Source: JABFRG01 sp046351415
GTDB taxonomy: Bacteria; Myxococcota_A; Polyangia; Polyangiales; Polyangiaceae
Direction: 5' to 3'
DNA: 64,000 bases
Assembly: GCA_046351415.1 (NCBI GenBank)
Contig: JAXLYO010000008.1
Location: 124,001 to 188,000 of the forward strand
Shown piece by piece: positions 52,979 through 61,838 of this stretch (positions are counted from its first letter, which is position 1; each line of letters opens with the position of its first letter). Both the position numbers and the translations under genes were made by a program. Under the pieces are notes generated by a model that was given only the letters and a program-made list of their open reading frames with translations, was not told where the DNA came from and made no database searches.

Positions 52979-55066
52979 GTGAAGGCTCATTCTCGCATCC
53001 ATCCGTCCCTCCTCCTCGCCTCCTTGGTCGTCGGTTCCAGCGTATTCGCGTGTGGTGAAGAGCCGCCGAAGCCGCCGGTCACGCCTGCCCCCACCGTGCA
53101 GCCTCCCGCGACGGCGACCGCTGCGCTTCCCACCGAAGTGCCCGAATCATCCACCCCGGTCGACTACGCCGCCATCCCGCGACAAGACTTCAATCGCATT
53201 GCCCTCCTGAACGCGATTCCCGTCTTTTGGGTGCAAGATACAAACAACGACAAGAAGCTCGACCCTTCTGAGCTCGCAACCTACTGGGGCCTTCGCGAAC
53301 TGAAGAAGAACGAATACGTCGAAGGCGGGCAGTTCACGCGCGCGTTCCGTGACGCGTTCCGGAAGTTCATGGCAACCCACGCTGCGGGCGGCCATCTCGC
53401 CGTGTCCTCGGAAGATCGCGCGCGCGTCGAACTCCTCGAGCAAGAGCTCGCGCAGGGACGTCAGACGCTCGTCCAAACGGACCTTTCGGGAGCGACTCCG
53501 GCAGAAAAGTCGTTCGTGAAACACCTCGTGGCAGCCGCTACGGTGGCCGAGCGCTTGTACCAACGCCAGATGGGGACGTTCGACATTCCGTTGGCGACGG
53601 ACACGGCGAGCCAAGCACTGTTCTTCCGCAACCAGAACCCGAAGTGTGCCGCGCCGAAGACGCAAAACAACCCGGGCTGCTACGCGAGCGTGAAGCCGGT
53701 CGTCGGCAAACCGAGTGGCCTCTACGAGCCCGAGTTCTTGAAGCAGGAAAAGTTCTGCGAGGCCCTCAGCAAGAACAGCGACAAGCTCCTCATGGACCCC
53801 TTCACGGTCGTCTTGGGTAGCCCAAACGGTCCACGAGCGGTGCCGTACACGGACTTCTACAAAGCCGACATGGACCTCGTCGCGAAGGAGCTCTCGCAGG
53901 CGGCAAACGACCTCAAGGACACGAAAGAGACTGCGCTCCGCGAATACTTGCAGGCTGCAGCCAAAGCGTTCGGTGACAACCAGTGGTGGCCTGCGGACGA
54001 GGCCTGGGCCAAGATGGGCGTCGACAACTCGAAGTACTACCTCCGCATCGCCCCGGACGAGGTGTATGCCGAGCCTTGCAGCACGAAGGCGCTGTTCCAC
54101 GTGAGCTTCGGCCTCATCAACCAGGGGTCGCGCGCGTTCCAAGCCAAGCTCTCGCCGCTCAAGGGCGAAATGGAGAAGGCCATCGCCGAGCTTGCCGGCA
54201 AGCCCTACGTCGCGCGCGAAGTGACCTTCAAGCTTCCCGACTTCGTCGACATCTCGCTGAACTCCGGCGATTCGCGTCCGCCGTTCGGTGCGACGATCGG
54301 CCAGTCACTGCCGAACTTCGGGCCCGTCGCGAATCAAGGCCGCGGCCGTACGGTGACGATGACGAACTTCTACACGGACCCGGACAGCCTCACGGCACAG
54401 AAGGGCACCGCCTCCTCGCTCTTCTGCAAGAAGACGATGGCGGAGTTCACGACGGACGCAGCGCCGGGTCTCATGAGCACGGTCCTCCACGAAGCGGCGC
54501 ACAACTTGGGCCCTGCTCATCAATACAAGGTCGACAACAAGACGGACCGCGAAGTGTTCGGCGGTCCTCTCGCGAGCACCCTAGAAGAGTTCAAGGCGCA
54601 AACGGCGGCGATGTTCTACGGCGAGTGGCTCGTGTCGAAGAAGCAGCTGACGCGCGCCGAAGTGAATCAAGCGCACGTTCGTGACGTCTTCTGGGGCTTC
54701 GGGCACATCTCCAGCGGCATGTACGACGAGGACCACCATCCGAAGAACTACAGCCAGCTCGCGGCCATGCAGTTTGGCTCCTTCGTGAAGGACAAGGCCA
54801 TCGTGTGGAATCCGAAGGAACCGGCCGCCAATGGCACCGACATGGGTTGCTACGAGGTGAAGCTCGACAAGATGCCCGCTTCCATCAAGAAGCTCATGAA
54901 GGTCGCGGCAGAGATCAAAGGCAAGGGCGACAAGAAGCGCGCCGAAGCCCTCGTGGCGGAGTTCGTCGATGCCGGTGGCGCCACGAAGGAGCACCTCGAG
55001 CGCATCCGCGAGCGCGTCCTTCGCGAGCCGAAGCCGAGCTTCATCTACAGCATCAAGGTCGACTGA
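52979..55066 (+). CDS. M49-like zinc metallopeptidase lipoprotein with EF-hand
   Basis: A 695-residue exported protein. GTG 52979 with an upstream AAGGGG gives the signal peptide ending VFAC, a lipobox, then a Pro-rich linker. An EF-hand calcium loop, DTNNDKKLDPSE, is near residue 87-98 with Asp, Asn, Asp, Asp and Glu in the canonical positions. Near residue 503 is HEAAHNLGPAH, an HExxH zinc site, and about 33 residues later LEEFKAQTAA offers the glutamate ligand; together these resemble dipeptidyl-peptidase III/M49 proteins with HExxHxLGP. Those are mostly cytoplasmic, so an exported lipid-anchored form with EF-hand is unusual. Peptidase activity is inferred. Confidence 0.8.
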   Translation: MKAHSRIHPSLLLASLVVGSSVFACGEEPPKPPVTPAPTVQPPATATAALPTEVPESSTPVDYAAIPRQDFNRIALLNAIPVFWVQDTNNDKKLDPSELATYWGLRELKKNEYVEGGQFTRAFRDAFRKFMATHAAGGHLAVSSEDRARVELLEQELAQGRQTLVQTDLSGATPAEKSFVKHLVAAATVAERLYQRQMGTFDIPLATDTASQALFFRNQNPKCAAPKTQNNPGCYASVKPVVGKPSGLYEPEFLKQEKFCEALSKNSDKLLMDPFTVVLGSPNGPRAVPYTDFYKADMDLVAKELSQAANDLKDTKETALREYLQAAAKAFGDNQWWPADEAWAKMGVDNSKYYLRIAPDEVYAEPCSTKALFHVSFGLINQGSRAFQAKLSPLKGEMEKAIAELAGKPYVAREVTFKLPDFVDISLNSGDSRPPFGATIGQSLPNFGPVANQGRGRTVTMTNFYTDPDSLTAQKGTASSLFCKKTMAEFTTDAAPGLMSTVLHEAAHNLGPAHQYKVDNKTDREVFGGPLASTLEEFKAQTAAMFYGEWLVSKKQLTRAEVNQAHVRDVFWGFGHISSGMYDEDHHPKNYSQLAAMQFGSFVKDKAIVWNPKEPAANGTDMGCYEVKLDKMPASIKKLMKVAAEIKGKGDKKRAEALVAEFVDAGGATKEHLERIRERVLREPKPSFIYSIKVD

Positions 55067-55134
55067 TCGAAGGCGCTCACCATCTCGTTGGCCTTTCGTG
55101 GGCGCCTTGAGAAGCCGAGTGTTATAACGAGCGC

Positions 55135-55839
55135 GTGCCGTTCCCCCCGATCGAGCCGCCGGAGACCGACGTCGTGTTTCCCGAGCCGGAGACCGCCGAC
55201 GAGCACGGCGTCGTCGCGGTGGGCCAGGACTTTCGGCCCGGCACGCTGCTTCACGCTTACCGTAGCGGCATCTTTCCATGGCCCCACGAAGCCGCGATTC
55301 CCGGTCTGCGCGGCCTTTCGTCACGACACGTCGTATTGTGGTGCTCCCCCAATCCGCGTTGCCATTTTCCTTTGTCGAGCGAACCGCATTGGTCGCGGAG
55401 CCTGCGGCGCACGCTGCGGACGACGACGTTCCGCGTTTCGCTGAACGAAGCGTTCCGCGAGGTCGTTTCTGCCTGTGGCGAGGCCCGCAAAGGGAACACG
55501 TGGATCATCCCTCCGCTCATCGAGGGCTACGTGACGCTGCATCGTTTGGGACACGCGCATAGCGTGGAGGTGTGGGATGGCCCCGAACTCGTCGGCGGCA
55601 TCTATGGCGTGGCCGTGGGGGGAGCGTTCGCTGGCGAATCGATGTTTCACGCGCGCACCGACGCGTCGAAGATCGCGTTCGCCCACCTCGTGATGCGGCT
55701 TCGTCGCTCAGGGTTTTCCTTATTCGACGTGCAGGTTCCCAATCCGCACCTCACGTCGCTCGGATGCACGCTCCAATCCCGGCGCGACTATCTCGATGCG
55801 CTTTTCCGGGTTCGTACGCAAGTCCTCGAACTTGCGTAG
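55135..55839 (+). CDS. aat: Leucyl/phenylalanyl-tRNA-protein transferase
   Basis: Attaches Leu or Phe from tRNA to the N-terminus of proteins with basic N-termini, feeding the N-end rule pathway. The 234-residue product has the family motifs YRSGIFPWP, LWCSPNPR, NTWIIPPLIEGY, VWDGPELVGGIYGVAVGG and GESMF. The N-terminal GVVAVGQDF is also typical. The start is GTG 55135. No clpS or clpA is nearby. A 528-bp gene-free stretch follows. Confidence 0.95.
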   Translation: MPFPPIEPPETDVVFPEPETADEHGVVAVGQDFRPGTLLHAYRSGIFPWPHEAAIPGLRGLSSRHVVLWCSPNPRCHFPLSSEPHWSRSLRRTLRTTTFRVSLNEAFREVVSACGEARKGNTWIIPPLIEGYVTLHRLGHAHSVEVWDGPELVGGIYGVAVGGAFAGESMFHARTDASKIAFAHLVMRLRRSGFSLFDVQVPNPHLTSLGCTLQSRRDYLDALFRVRTQVLELA

Positions 55840-56224
55840 GAAATCGCGGCACAAATATCCGGAAACAAAACGACCCCCCTGGCGGTTTCCATGTCCAGGC
55901 CTCATAGCTGACGGGCTCTTTGACCCTTTTCGCCGGGTCATGCCCACAAGCCATTCGCGAAACTCCGCCGATGACCGCACTACCCAAGGCTGCCGCGCTT
56001 CTCCAAAGATTCTCCAGAACCAGCCACCCCCCTCGAACGTACGATCCCCTGAAGGCTGGTTTGCAGCGTCCCTTCGCTTCGGCGCCTCACGTTTTCTCGC
56101 TCGTTTTTGCCCAGTTTCCCTCGTCCCAGGCTCCATCAACCCAGCGAATTTCATGAAATGACTGAAAATTCTCTCCATTCTCGTCGAATGGACGAGCGCT
56201 TTCGGAAAGAATGATTAAACCCTA

Positions 56225-56230
56225 TTGACA
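56225..56230 (+). promoter_or_regulatory. Candidate -35 element upstream of the sigma gene
   Basis: Exact TTGACA in the AT-richest part of the leader, 138 bp before the GTG start. The expected -10 box is not recognisable, so this is only a candidate. Confidence 0.35.
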
Positions 56231-56355
56231 AGGTCACGAATGTTTGTCGGGCAGCCTGGCACCACTCACGCTGCCCATTTCCGTCCCTTTTCGTGTCCGC
56301 GCCCGTTCGTCCCACTTAGCTTTTGCCACTCCGCGCGTGGCTCCTCTATGCCCCC

Positions 56356-56365
56356 TAAGGTGATC
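56356..56365 (+). promoter_or_regulatory. Strong ribosome binding site of the sigma gene
   Basis: TAAGGTGATC, matching most of the anti-Shine-Dalgarno complement TAAGGAGGTGATC, ends just 2 bases before the GTG at 56368. It supports the GTG as the start. Confidence 0.7.
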
Positions 56366-56367
56366 CA

Positions 56368-57708
56368 GTGAAGAAGCTTGCTGCTCAAACGACCCAACCT
56401 ACCGGCGCCGGCTCTGCCAGTGCAGCCGCTACCACCACCTCCACGCCCCCGCACAACGACATGGAACCGCTCGAGTCGGTCGACGTCTACTTCAGGCGTA
56501 TGGCTCGCGTTCCTCTGCTCACGCGGGAAGGCGAGGTCGAGCTCGCGCAGCGCATCGAGCTCGGCGAACGCACCATGCTCGAGTCGCTCGTCGACTCGGC
56601 GATTGCCTCCGAAGAGTTTGCCCGCATCGCCGAAGAGGTGAAGAGCGGTCGTTCACGCGTGCGCGACCTCGTGCGGAACGTCGACGACGAAGAAGCGCAA
56701 AACCCAGAGACGGCTGCGCGCGTCGCGAAGACCTTCCTCAAGGTGCAGAAGTACCAAGACAACCTCCTCGCGCTCGGCTCGAAGGCGACGAAGATCGAAA
56801 AGGCAAAGCTCGTTCGCGAGCGTGACCGCATCGTTGCCGACCTCGACGCCTTGCGCATCGATCGCCCGATGGTGGAGCGTCTTTCGAAGCGCCTCCGCAT
56901 CACGGGTCGTGCGGTTCCGGCTCTCAAGCCGGCCGTTACGCGCACCCTCATGCAAATCGATGCAGGTCGTCGCGAAGCCGACCGCGCGAAGGCATCGCTC
57001 GTCGAGTCGAACCTTCGTTTGGTCGTGTCGCTCGCGAAGAAGCACGCCAATCGCGGCCTCCAGCTCCTCGACCTCGTTCAAGAGGGCAACATCGGCCTCA
57101 TGCGCGCAGTCGACAAGTTCGACTGGCGCCGCGGCTACAAGTTCAGCACCTACGCGACGTGGTGGGTCCGTCAGGCCATCTCTCGCGCGATCGCCGACCA
57201 AGGTCGAACGATTCGCGTACCCGTGCACATGTTCGAGAGCCTCCAGAAGCTCGTTCGCACGAGCCGCGCGCTTCTGCAGGAATTCGGGCGCGAACCCACG
57301 CCGGACGAGCTCGCCGAGAAGACGGGCCTTCCCGTCGACAAGGTTCGGGCCGTCATGCGCATCGCGCGTGAACCCGTGAGCCTCGAGACGCCCATGGGCG
57401 CCGATGGCGAGGCGTCGCTCGGGGAGTTCGTTCCCGACGAGCACGCCGTTTCCCCAGACGAGGCGTTTGCGCAAGCGCGCTTCAACGAGCAGACGCGGCA
57501 GCTTCTCAAGACGCTGACGCCACGCGAAGAGCGCATCTTGCGCATGCGTTTCGGTATCGACGCGCCCGGCGACATGACACTCGAAGAAGTCGGACAGCAC
57601 TTCCGCCTCACCCGCGAGCGCATCCGCCAAATCGAGACGAAGGCACTTCGCAAGCTGCGGCTCCCGTCGCAACACCGAAAGCTTCGCAGCTACATCTCTT
57701 CGAGCTAA
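56368..57708 (+). CDS. Sigma-70-family RNA polymerase sigma factor, RpoD/SigA-like without region 1.1
   Basis: Directs RNA polymerase to promoters. The 446-residue product begins with a Thr/Ala-rich stretch and then region 1.2 (ESVDVYFRRMARVPLLTREGE). A short non-conserved region follows. Region 2 is clear (NLRLVVSLAKKHANRGLQLLDLVQEGNIGLMRAVDKFDW is the span; key parts are LDLVQEGNIGLMRAV and YATWWVRQAISRAIAD), as are region 3 and region 4.2 (RERIRQIETKALRKLR). Classic myxobacterial RpoD is longer with an acidic region 1.1; here 1.1 is absent, so this may be the primary factor in a short form or a group 2 factor. Start: GTG with a strong ribosome site. Confidence 0.93.
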   Translation: MKKLAAQTTQPTGAGSASAAATTTSTPPHNDMEPLESVDVYFRRMARVPLLTREGEVELAQRIELGERTMLESLVDSAIASEEFARIAEEVKSGRSRVRDLVRNVDDEEAQNPETAARVAKTFLKVQKYQDNLLALGSKATKIEKAKLVRERDRIVADLDALRIDRPMVERLSKRLRITGRAVPALKPAVTRTLMQIDAGRREADRAKASLVESNLRLVVSLAKKHANRGLQLLDLVQEGNIGLMRAVDKFDWRRGYKFSTYATWWVRQAISRAIADQGRTIRVPVHMFESLQKLVRTSRALLQEFGREPTPDELAEKTGLPVDKVRAVMRIAREPVSLETPMGADGEASLGEFVPDEHAVSPDEAFAQARFNEQTRQLLKTLTPREERILRMRFGIDAPGDMTLEEVGQHFRLTRERIRQIETKALRKLRLPSQHRKLRSYISSS

Positions 57709-57717
57709 GCTTCACCC

Positions 57718-58035
57718 ATGTCGGGTGTACGCGAATCGTCGATGCGAGCGAAACTCACGGCCGAGCTTCTCCCGTCGCATCTCGAAGTCATCAACGAGAG
57801 CCACATGCACAAGGGGCCACCGGGGCGCGAAACCCACTTTCGCGTCGTGGTGGTCTCGCCTTTGTTCGCAGAGAAGTCTGCGGTGGCTCGCCACAAGCTC
57901 GTCTACGCAACGTTGGGTGACGAATTGCGCGCCGGGTTGCACGCGCTGGCCATTACGTCGCGCACGCCCGAAGAGTGGGCCGCGTCGACCGAGTTTCCGG
58001 CTTCGCCTCTCTGCGCGTCCAAGAAGAGCGACTGA
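57718..58035 (+). CDS. bolA: BolA-family protein
   Basis: BolA proteins regulate transcription and bind glutaredoxin-linked iron-sulfur clusters. The 105-residue product has the BolA core: LEVINESHMHKGPPGRETHFRVVVVSPLF (key parts NESHMH and THFRVVVVS), and GLHALAITSRTPEEW near the end. The conserved His in SHMH, which can bind iron-sulfur clusters with glutaredoxin, is present. ATG 57718 lies 9 bp after the sigma gene's stop, so the two may share a transcript. Confidence 0.93.
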   Translation: MSGVRESSMRAKLTAELLPSHLEVINESHMHKGPPGRETHFRVVVVSPLFAEKSAVARHKLVYATLGDELRAGLHALAITSRTPEEWAASTEFPASPLCASKKSD

Positions 58036-58041
58036 GAGCTT

Positions 58042-59073
58042 TCAAGCAGGCGCGGTTTCGGCCGCAGCGTCCATTGTGAGGACGACCTTGCCGCGGCTTC
58101 GCCCTTCTTCGCTGATGCGATGGGCGAGGGCTGCGTCTTCGAGGGGAAGCACGCGTTCGACGATGGGGCGAAGCGCGCCCTGATCGACGAGGTCTGCGAT
58201 CTTCGCAAGCACCTCTCCGTCGGGCTTCCGCGCAATCGGTTTGAACTTCACGTTTCGTGAGAATCGCGCCACGAGCCAGAAGCCTACGAGATGGAAGAAG
58301 GCTGCGAGCAAACCGAAGAAGGGACCGTGCTCCTGCACGGCCTCTGGAATACCGGCGGTGAGCGCAATGAAGATGCCTCCCTTCTTCGTCATCGCCAAGG
58401 TGCGGTCGAAGTGCTCCGGGCCGAGACAGTCGACGACGATGTCGCAGTCCTTCGCGACCTCGTCGTACTTCTCTTTTGCGTAGTCGATGGGGACGTCGGT
58501 ACCGAGCTCGCGCAAAAACTCGATGTTGCGCGCACTCGAGGTCGCGTAGACCTTGGCGCCGAAGTGCTTGGCGATTTGGATGGCGAGTGAGCCGACACCA
58601 CCCGCGCCCGCTTGAATGAGTACACGCTGCCCTCGTTCGAGGTGACCGTGCCTGACGAGGCTGTCCCAGGCGGTGAGGGCGGCCAGCGGTAGCGATGCGG
58701 CCTCGACGTACCCGACGGACGAAGGCATCTTCGCGAGCTCGGACGCACGGACACACGCGACCTCCGCGTAACTTCCCATGCGCTTGTGGGAGGGGGAGCC
58801 GAACACGCGATCGCCGACGGCAAATTCGCGGACGTTCGAGCCGACTTCGATCACGTCGCCGGCGAGGTCCATCCCGAGCACGTGGGGAAATCGGAGTGGG
58901 ATGGCAACGCGCTGGCTGCCGCCGCGAATCTTGGTGTCGACGGGATTGATGGACGCTGCGCGCACGCGTACGAGGACGTCGTCGTGGCCGCACGCTGGGG
59001 CTTCTATCTCGGAAAGTTGCAGGACCTCCGTGCCGCCGTAGCCAGACATCGTGATTGCGCGCATCGCTGCCAT
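58042..59073 (-). CDS. Medium-chain dehydrogenase/quinone-oxidoreductase-like protein
   Basis: A 343-residue zinc-independent MDR enzyme that reduces enones or quinones with NADPH. N-terminal GroES-like domain: VRVRAASINPVDTKIRGG and HVLGMDLAGDVIEVGSNV. The NADPH site AGAGGVGSLAIQIAKHFGAK is near residue 155. The zinc ligands of true alcohol dehydrogenases are missing. An insertion-like hydrophobic segment (LLAAFFHLVGFWLVARFSR) near residue 255 is unusual and could lie at the membrane. Substrate unknown. It is convergent with bolA, 6 bp apart. Confidence 0.9.
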   Translation of the reverse strand: MAAMRAITMSGYGGTEVLQLSEIEAPACGHDDVLVRVRAASINPVDTKIRGGSQRVAIPLRFPHVLGMDLAGDVIEVGSNVREFAVGDRVFGSPSHKRMGSYAEVACVRASELAKMPSSVGYVEAASLPLAALTAWDSLVRHGHLERGQRVLIQAGAGGVGSLAIQIAKHFGAKVYATSSARNIEFLRELGTDVPIDYAKEKYDEVAKDCDIVVDCLGPEHFDRTLAMTKKGGIFIALTAGIPEAVQEHGPFFGLLAAFFHLVGFWLVARFSRNVKFKPIARKPDGEVLAKIADLVDQGALRPIVERVLPLEDAALAHRISEEGRSRGKVVLTMDAAAETAPA

Positions 59074-59122
59074 CGACCTTCTTCTCTCTTTCTTCCTTGC
59101 TGTCTCTCGCGCGAAAGCCGCT

Positions 59123-59698
59123 TCAGAACAAACCGGTGAACAGAACGATCGCAGGAACGGGAATCAAAAGACCGATCGCCGAACCCAGGATGTAGTCGCG
59201 GGTCTTGATGCGGCTCGTCGCGAGCGCATAGTTGAAGGGAGCAGACAACCAAAACACGGTTCGGAGGAGGGCGACCGTTCGGACGGGGTGCGCCTCGAGA
59301 CGGTCGAAAGCTCGGGCGAGCGGCTTCCACTTGGGCCTGAACGTGACTTCACCAGTGCTGTCTTGCGGCATGAAGAAGCGCGCTGAGACGAACGAGAGCG
59401 AAACCGCGATGAGTGCGCCGCCGTAGCCGAGCAATACGCCTCCTACGGGGCCGAATGCGAAACGCGCTGCGGCGAGGAAGATGACTCCGGGCAAAGAAAG
59501 GAACTGCCCGACGATGAAGATGAGGACGAACGCGGGGGCCGCGAGCGGACCCATGCGCGCCAAGAGCCCCTTGATGTAGGCTGAGTCGACGCCGGCTCTT
59601 CGTGCGAGTACCGCGCACGTGACGAGAATGGCCACCACGACGAGGGCCGCAAGAATGCGACGCTTCTTGTGCGTGGGCGACTCGCCTTCCGATGCCAT
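59123..59698 (-). CDS. TVP38/TMEM64 (DedA-like) membrane protein
   Basis: A 191-residue integral membrane protein with about five hydrophobic segments. It has the family core AARFAFGPVGGVLLGYGG (the F-GPVxGxxxG motif of VTT/DedA-type proteins) and the C-terminal RTVFWLSAPFNYALATSRIKTRDYILGSAIG. Members act as lipid scramblases or flippases in the inner membrane. It lies 49 bp upstream of the MDR gene on the same strand, so it may share its transcript. Confidence 0.9.
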   Translation of the reverse strand: MASEGESPTHKKRRILAALVVVAILVTCAVLARRAGVDSAYIKGLLARMGPLAAPAFVLIFIVGQFLSLPGVIFLAAARFAFGPVGGVLLGYGGALIAVSLSFVSARFFMPQDSTGEVTFRPKWKPLARAFDRLEAHPVRTVALLRTVFWLSAPFNYALATSRIKTRDYILGSAIGLLIPVPAIVLFTGLF

Positions 59699-59792
59699 AG
59701 CGAGCTTTTATCGGAAACCGCGGGTGGCGCAACCGCCCAAACGAAACGGGGGGTCGCTTCGGCGCTCTTTCGAGGCGGCGCTTCGTTTCCGT

Positions 59793-60518
59793 CTAGTTTG
59801 CGCGACCCGGGGTCGGGTTGCTCTGAATCGTGAAGTCTGCCTGGTTGTTCTTCGTGTCTTTGCCGTTTGGGGTGCGCGCAATCGATTTCCCCGATGGAGG
59901 CAGGGGAGCGGCACTTCCACGCACGAAGGCTCCGCTCGCATTGCCGTACCCCAGGCTATCGACCAACGTGCCTTGCGCGTCCTTCAGGCCGATCTGTCCG
60001 CCGCCGGAACCGGCGAGCGCGTTCTCTAGCGTGCCTTGGGAAGCTCCCGCGAAGGTCGCGCCACCGAGCACCACGTAGCCATTCGAGGGAATCGAAGGTG
60101 ACGAGGCCGTGCCGACGTAGAGCGACACATCAGAGGTTCCAGAAGCCGAGCGATAGACGAGCTTCCATTTGTCGAGCGTGCATGCATTGCCGTTCGGGTT
60201 GTAGATCTCGACGAATTCGTCTTCCGATCCGTTCGCTCCCGCGGTCTGCACTTCGTTGATGATGAGCGTCGCGCACCCCGTGGCAAGCGTCGTCGTGTCG
60301 GGAGCACCGTCGACACCACCGCTGCCACTGCTGCTGCTCGACGAGGACGACGACGACGAAGAAGAAGAGGGGCCGCTCGCATCGTCCGTCGCGCCGCCTC
60401 CGTCCGTCGTTTCTTCGGGGTTGTCGCCGGTCTTGGAGCCGACGGCGCACGCGAACGTGGACCCCACTCCCAGCGCAAGAACCGCGAACCAACGGAGAGA
60501 AAAAGCCGAACCGCGCAT
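59793..60518 (-). CDS. Lamin-tail-domain lipoprotein with poly-Ser linker
   Basis: A 241-residue exported protein starting at ATG 60518. The signal peptide ends in STFAC (lipobox). The linker contains fourteen consecutive Ser followed by GSGG. From about residue 85 to 190 is a lamin-tail (LTD) domain: LIINEVQTAGANGSEDEFVEIYNP, then WKLVYRSASG, NGYVVLGG and the closing beta strand. LTDs are immunoglobulin-like modules used in exported bacterial proteins for binding. The tail ends in NPTPGRAN, typical of LTD ends. Surface function unknown. Confidence 0.87.
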   Translation of the reverse strand: MRGSAFSLRWFAVLALGVGSTFACAVGSKTGDNPEETTDGGGATDDASGPSSSSSSSSSSSSSSGSGGVDGAPDTTTLATGCATLIINEVQTAGANGSEDEFVEIYNPNGNACTLDKWKLVYRSASGTSDVSLYVGTASSPSIPSNGYVVLGGATFAGASQGTLENALAGSGGGQIGLKDAQGTLVDSLGYGNASGAFVRGSAAPLPPSGKSIARTPNGKDTKNNQADFTIQSNPTPGRAN

Positions 60519-60610
60519 GCTTCGCGACACACTACCTCGCCTCGGCGCATCGTCCAGTCGAAGTTCGAGTCCCGCTCGCATCCGGTGGGATACGGAGGTT
60601 CGATGTATGC

Positions 60611-60832
60611 TCAGTCTTCCGCGGCGGCAGCTACTTGGCCGGGCTCACGGTAGAGGCCCGCACGCACTTCGGCACGAAGGATGTCTTCGAGTGCGTCGGC
60701 CATCGACGCGAGCATGCCACGTCGCTCGACGAGACGTCGGTCCGAAAGGAACCGTTCTTCACGGCGATCGGGATTCGCGCGGCGGTCTTGTCCGCTCGTG
60801 CGCGCTTCTTGGGGCGTGTGGGTGGTGTTCAT
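60611..60832 (-). CDS. Small Arg-rich hypothetical protein
   Basis: A 73-residue product with no recognised family. The start ATG 60832 has AAGGA four bases upstream (60837-60841), so it looks like a real gene. The sequence has three DRR motifs (QDRRANPDRREERFLSDRR) and a helical C-terminus (MLASMADALEDILRAEVRAGLY). The Arg-rich first half could bind nucleic acid or membranes. It lies between two minus-strand genes but shows no overlap with either. Confidence 0.5.
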   Translation of the reverse strand: MNTTHTPQEARTSGQDRRANPDRREERFLSDRRLVERRGMLASMADALEDILRAEVRAGLYREPGQVAAAAED

Positions 60833-60929
60833 GAGGTCCTTAGCTTCAGAGAGCCGTAGCGGGAGGGCCAACTTTTGCGCCTCCATGTGAGAAACGAGAA
60901 ACGAAGAGGCTACGGCGTGGTGAGGTCTT

Positions 60930-61760
60930 TCAGAGGAAGTAGTCGGGGTAGAGCTCCGTTCCCGGAACCATCGCGTAATCGTCGAATGTCGTGAGGCCGG
61001 CGGCGCGAAGCACGTCTTCGTCCACTTCGAACTTGCCGGTGTATTCGGTGCTCTTCTTCGTGAGCATGACATGTGCTGCGTCGCCCATGATGTCGGGCTT
61101 GCGGCAACCCTTCATCGCTTCAGGGCCGCCCAAGAGGTTCTCGACGGCGGCCGTGGCGATGGCCGTCTTGGGCCACAGCGCGTTCACGGCGATCTTTCGG
61201 CTCTTGAGCTCTTCCGCCATGCCGAGCACGCACATGCTCATGCCGAACTTCGCCATCGTATAGGCGACGTGCGGAGCGAACCACTTCGGGTCGAGCGAGA
61301 GCGGCGGCGAGATGTTGAGGATGTGGGGGTTCTCGGCCTTCGCGAGGTGGGGGATGCAGACCTGCGAGCACAAGAAGGTGCCGCGTGTGTTGATCTGATG
61401 CATCAAGTCGAAGCGCTTCATGGGCGTCTCGACCGTGCCGGAAAGGTGAATGGCGCTCGCGTTGTTGACCAGGATGTCGATGCCGCCGAACTTCTTCACG
61501 GCTTCGGCGACCGCGTTTTGCACTTGGTCTTCGAAACGGATGTCGACGACGAGCGGAAGGGCTTTGCCACCCGCGGCGACGATTTCTTCGGCGGCGCTGT
61601 AGATGGTGCCCGGAAGTTTCGGATTGGGGTCCGCCGTCTTCGCGGCGATGACGATGTTGGCGCCATCTTTGGCGGCCCGGAGGGCGATGGCCTTACCAAT
61701 GCCGCGACTGGCACCGGAGATGAAGAGCGTCTTGCCAGCAAGCGAAGAGGCGTTGGACAT
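60930..61760 (-). CDS. Short-chain dehydrogenase, HSDL2-like SDR
   Basis: A 276-residue NAD(P)-dependent oxidoreductase of the HSDL2/SCP2-linked branch. Nucleotide site SGASRGIGKAIALR near residue 15, NNASAIHLSGT near 100, and the catalytic pattern with Ser in NISPPLSL and YTMAKFG (YxxxK) near 168. HSDL2-type proteins in eukaryotes carry an extra SCP2 domain; this one does not. Substrate probably a long-chain acyl or steroid-like compound, not proven. Divergent from the large lipoprotein at 62059. Confidence 0.9.
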   Translation of the reverse strand: MSNASSLAGKTLFISGASRGIGKAIALRAAKDGANIVIAAKTADPNPKLPGTIYSAAEEIVAAGGKALPLVVDIRFEDQVQNAVAEAVKKFGGIDILVNNASAIHLSGTVETPMKRFDLMHQINTRGTFLCSQVCIPHLAKAENPHILNISPPLSLDPKWFAPHVAYTMAKFGMSMCVLGMAEELKSRKIAVNALWPKTAIATAAVENLLGGPEAMKGCRKPDIMGDAAHVMLTKKSTEYTGKFEVDEDVLRAAGLTTFDDYAMVPGTELYPDYFL

Positions 61761-61838
61761 GGGCAGGGAACCATGAATCGGGACCCGGGGTCGGTCAATC
61801 CATTCTCACCAGCTGCGCTCCGGTTTCTCGTACGAATG

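Larger units (their letters stand above)
55840..56367. other. Gene-free leader region upstream of the sigma-factor gene
   Basis: About 530 bp with no credible coding frame: open frames on both strands lack domains and ribosome sites. It becomes noticeably AT-richer towards 56150-56240. A near-consensus -35 TTGACA lies at 56225-56230 but no good -10 is found 16-18 bp downstream. A small hairpin TGACCC/GGGTCA lies at 55921-55940. It probably carries the promoters and a long 5' leader of the sigma gene; a small RNA is possible but not shown. Confidence 0.6.

Noticed and set aside
55720..56178. Minus-strand open frame of 152 codons across the end of aat and the leader
   Set aside because: Overlaps aat antisense, Arg/Gly-rich, no start signal.
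60308..60370. Poly-Ser tract as a simple-sequence phase-variation site
   Set aside because: The codons vary, so the DNA is not a pure repeat and slippage is unlikely.
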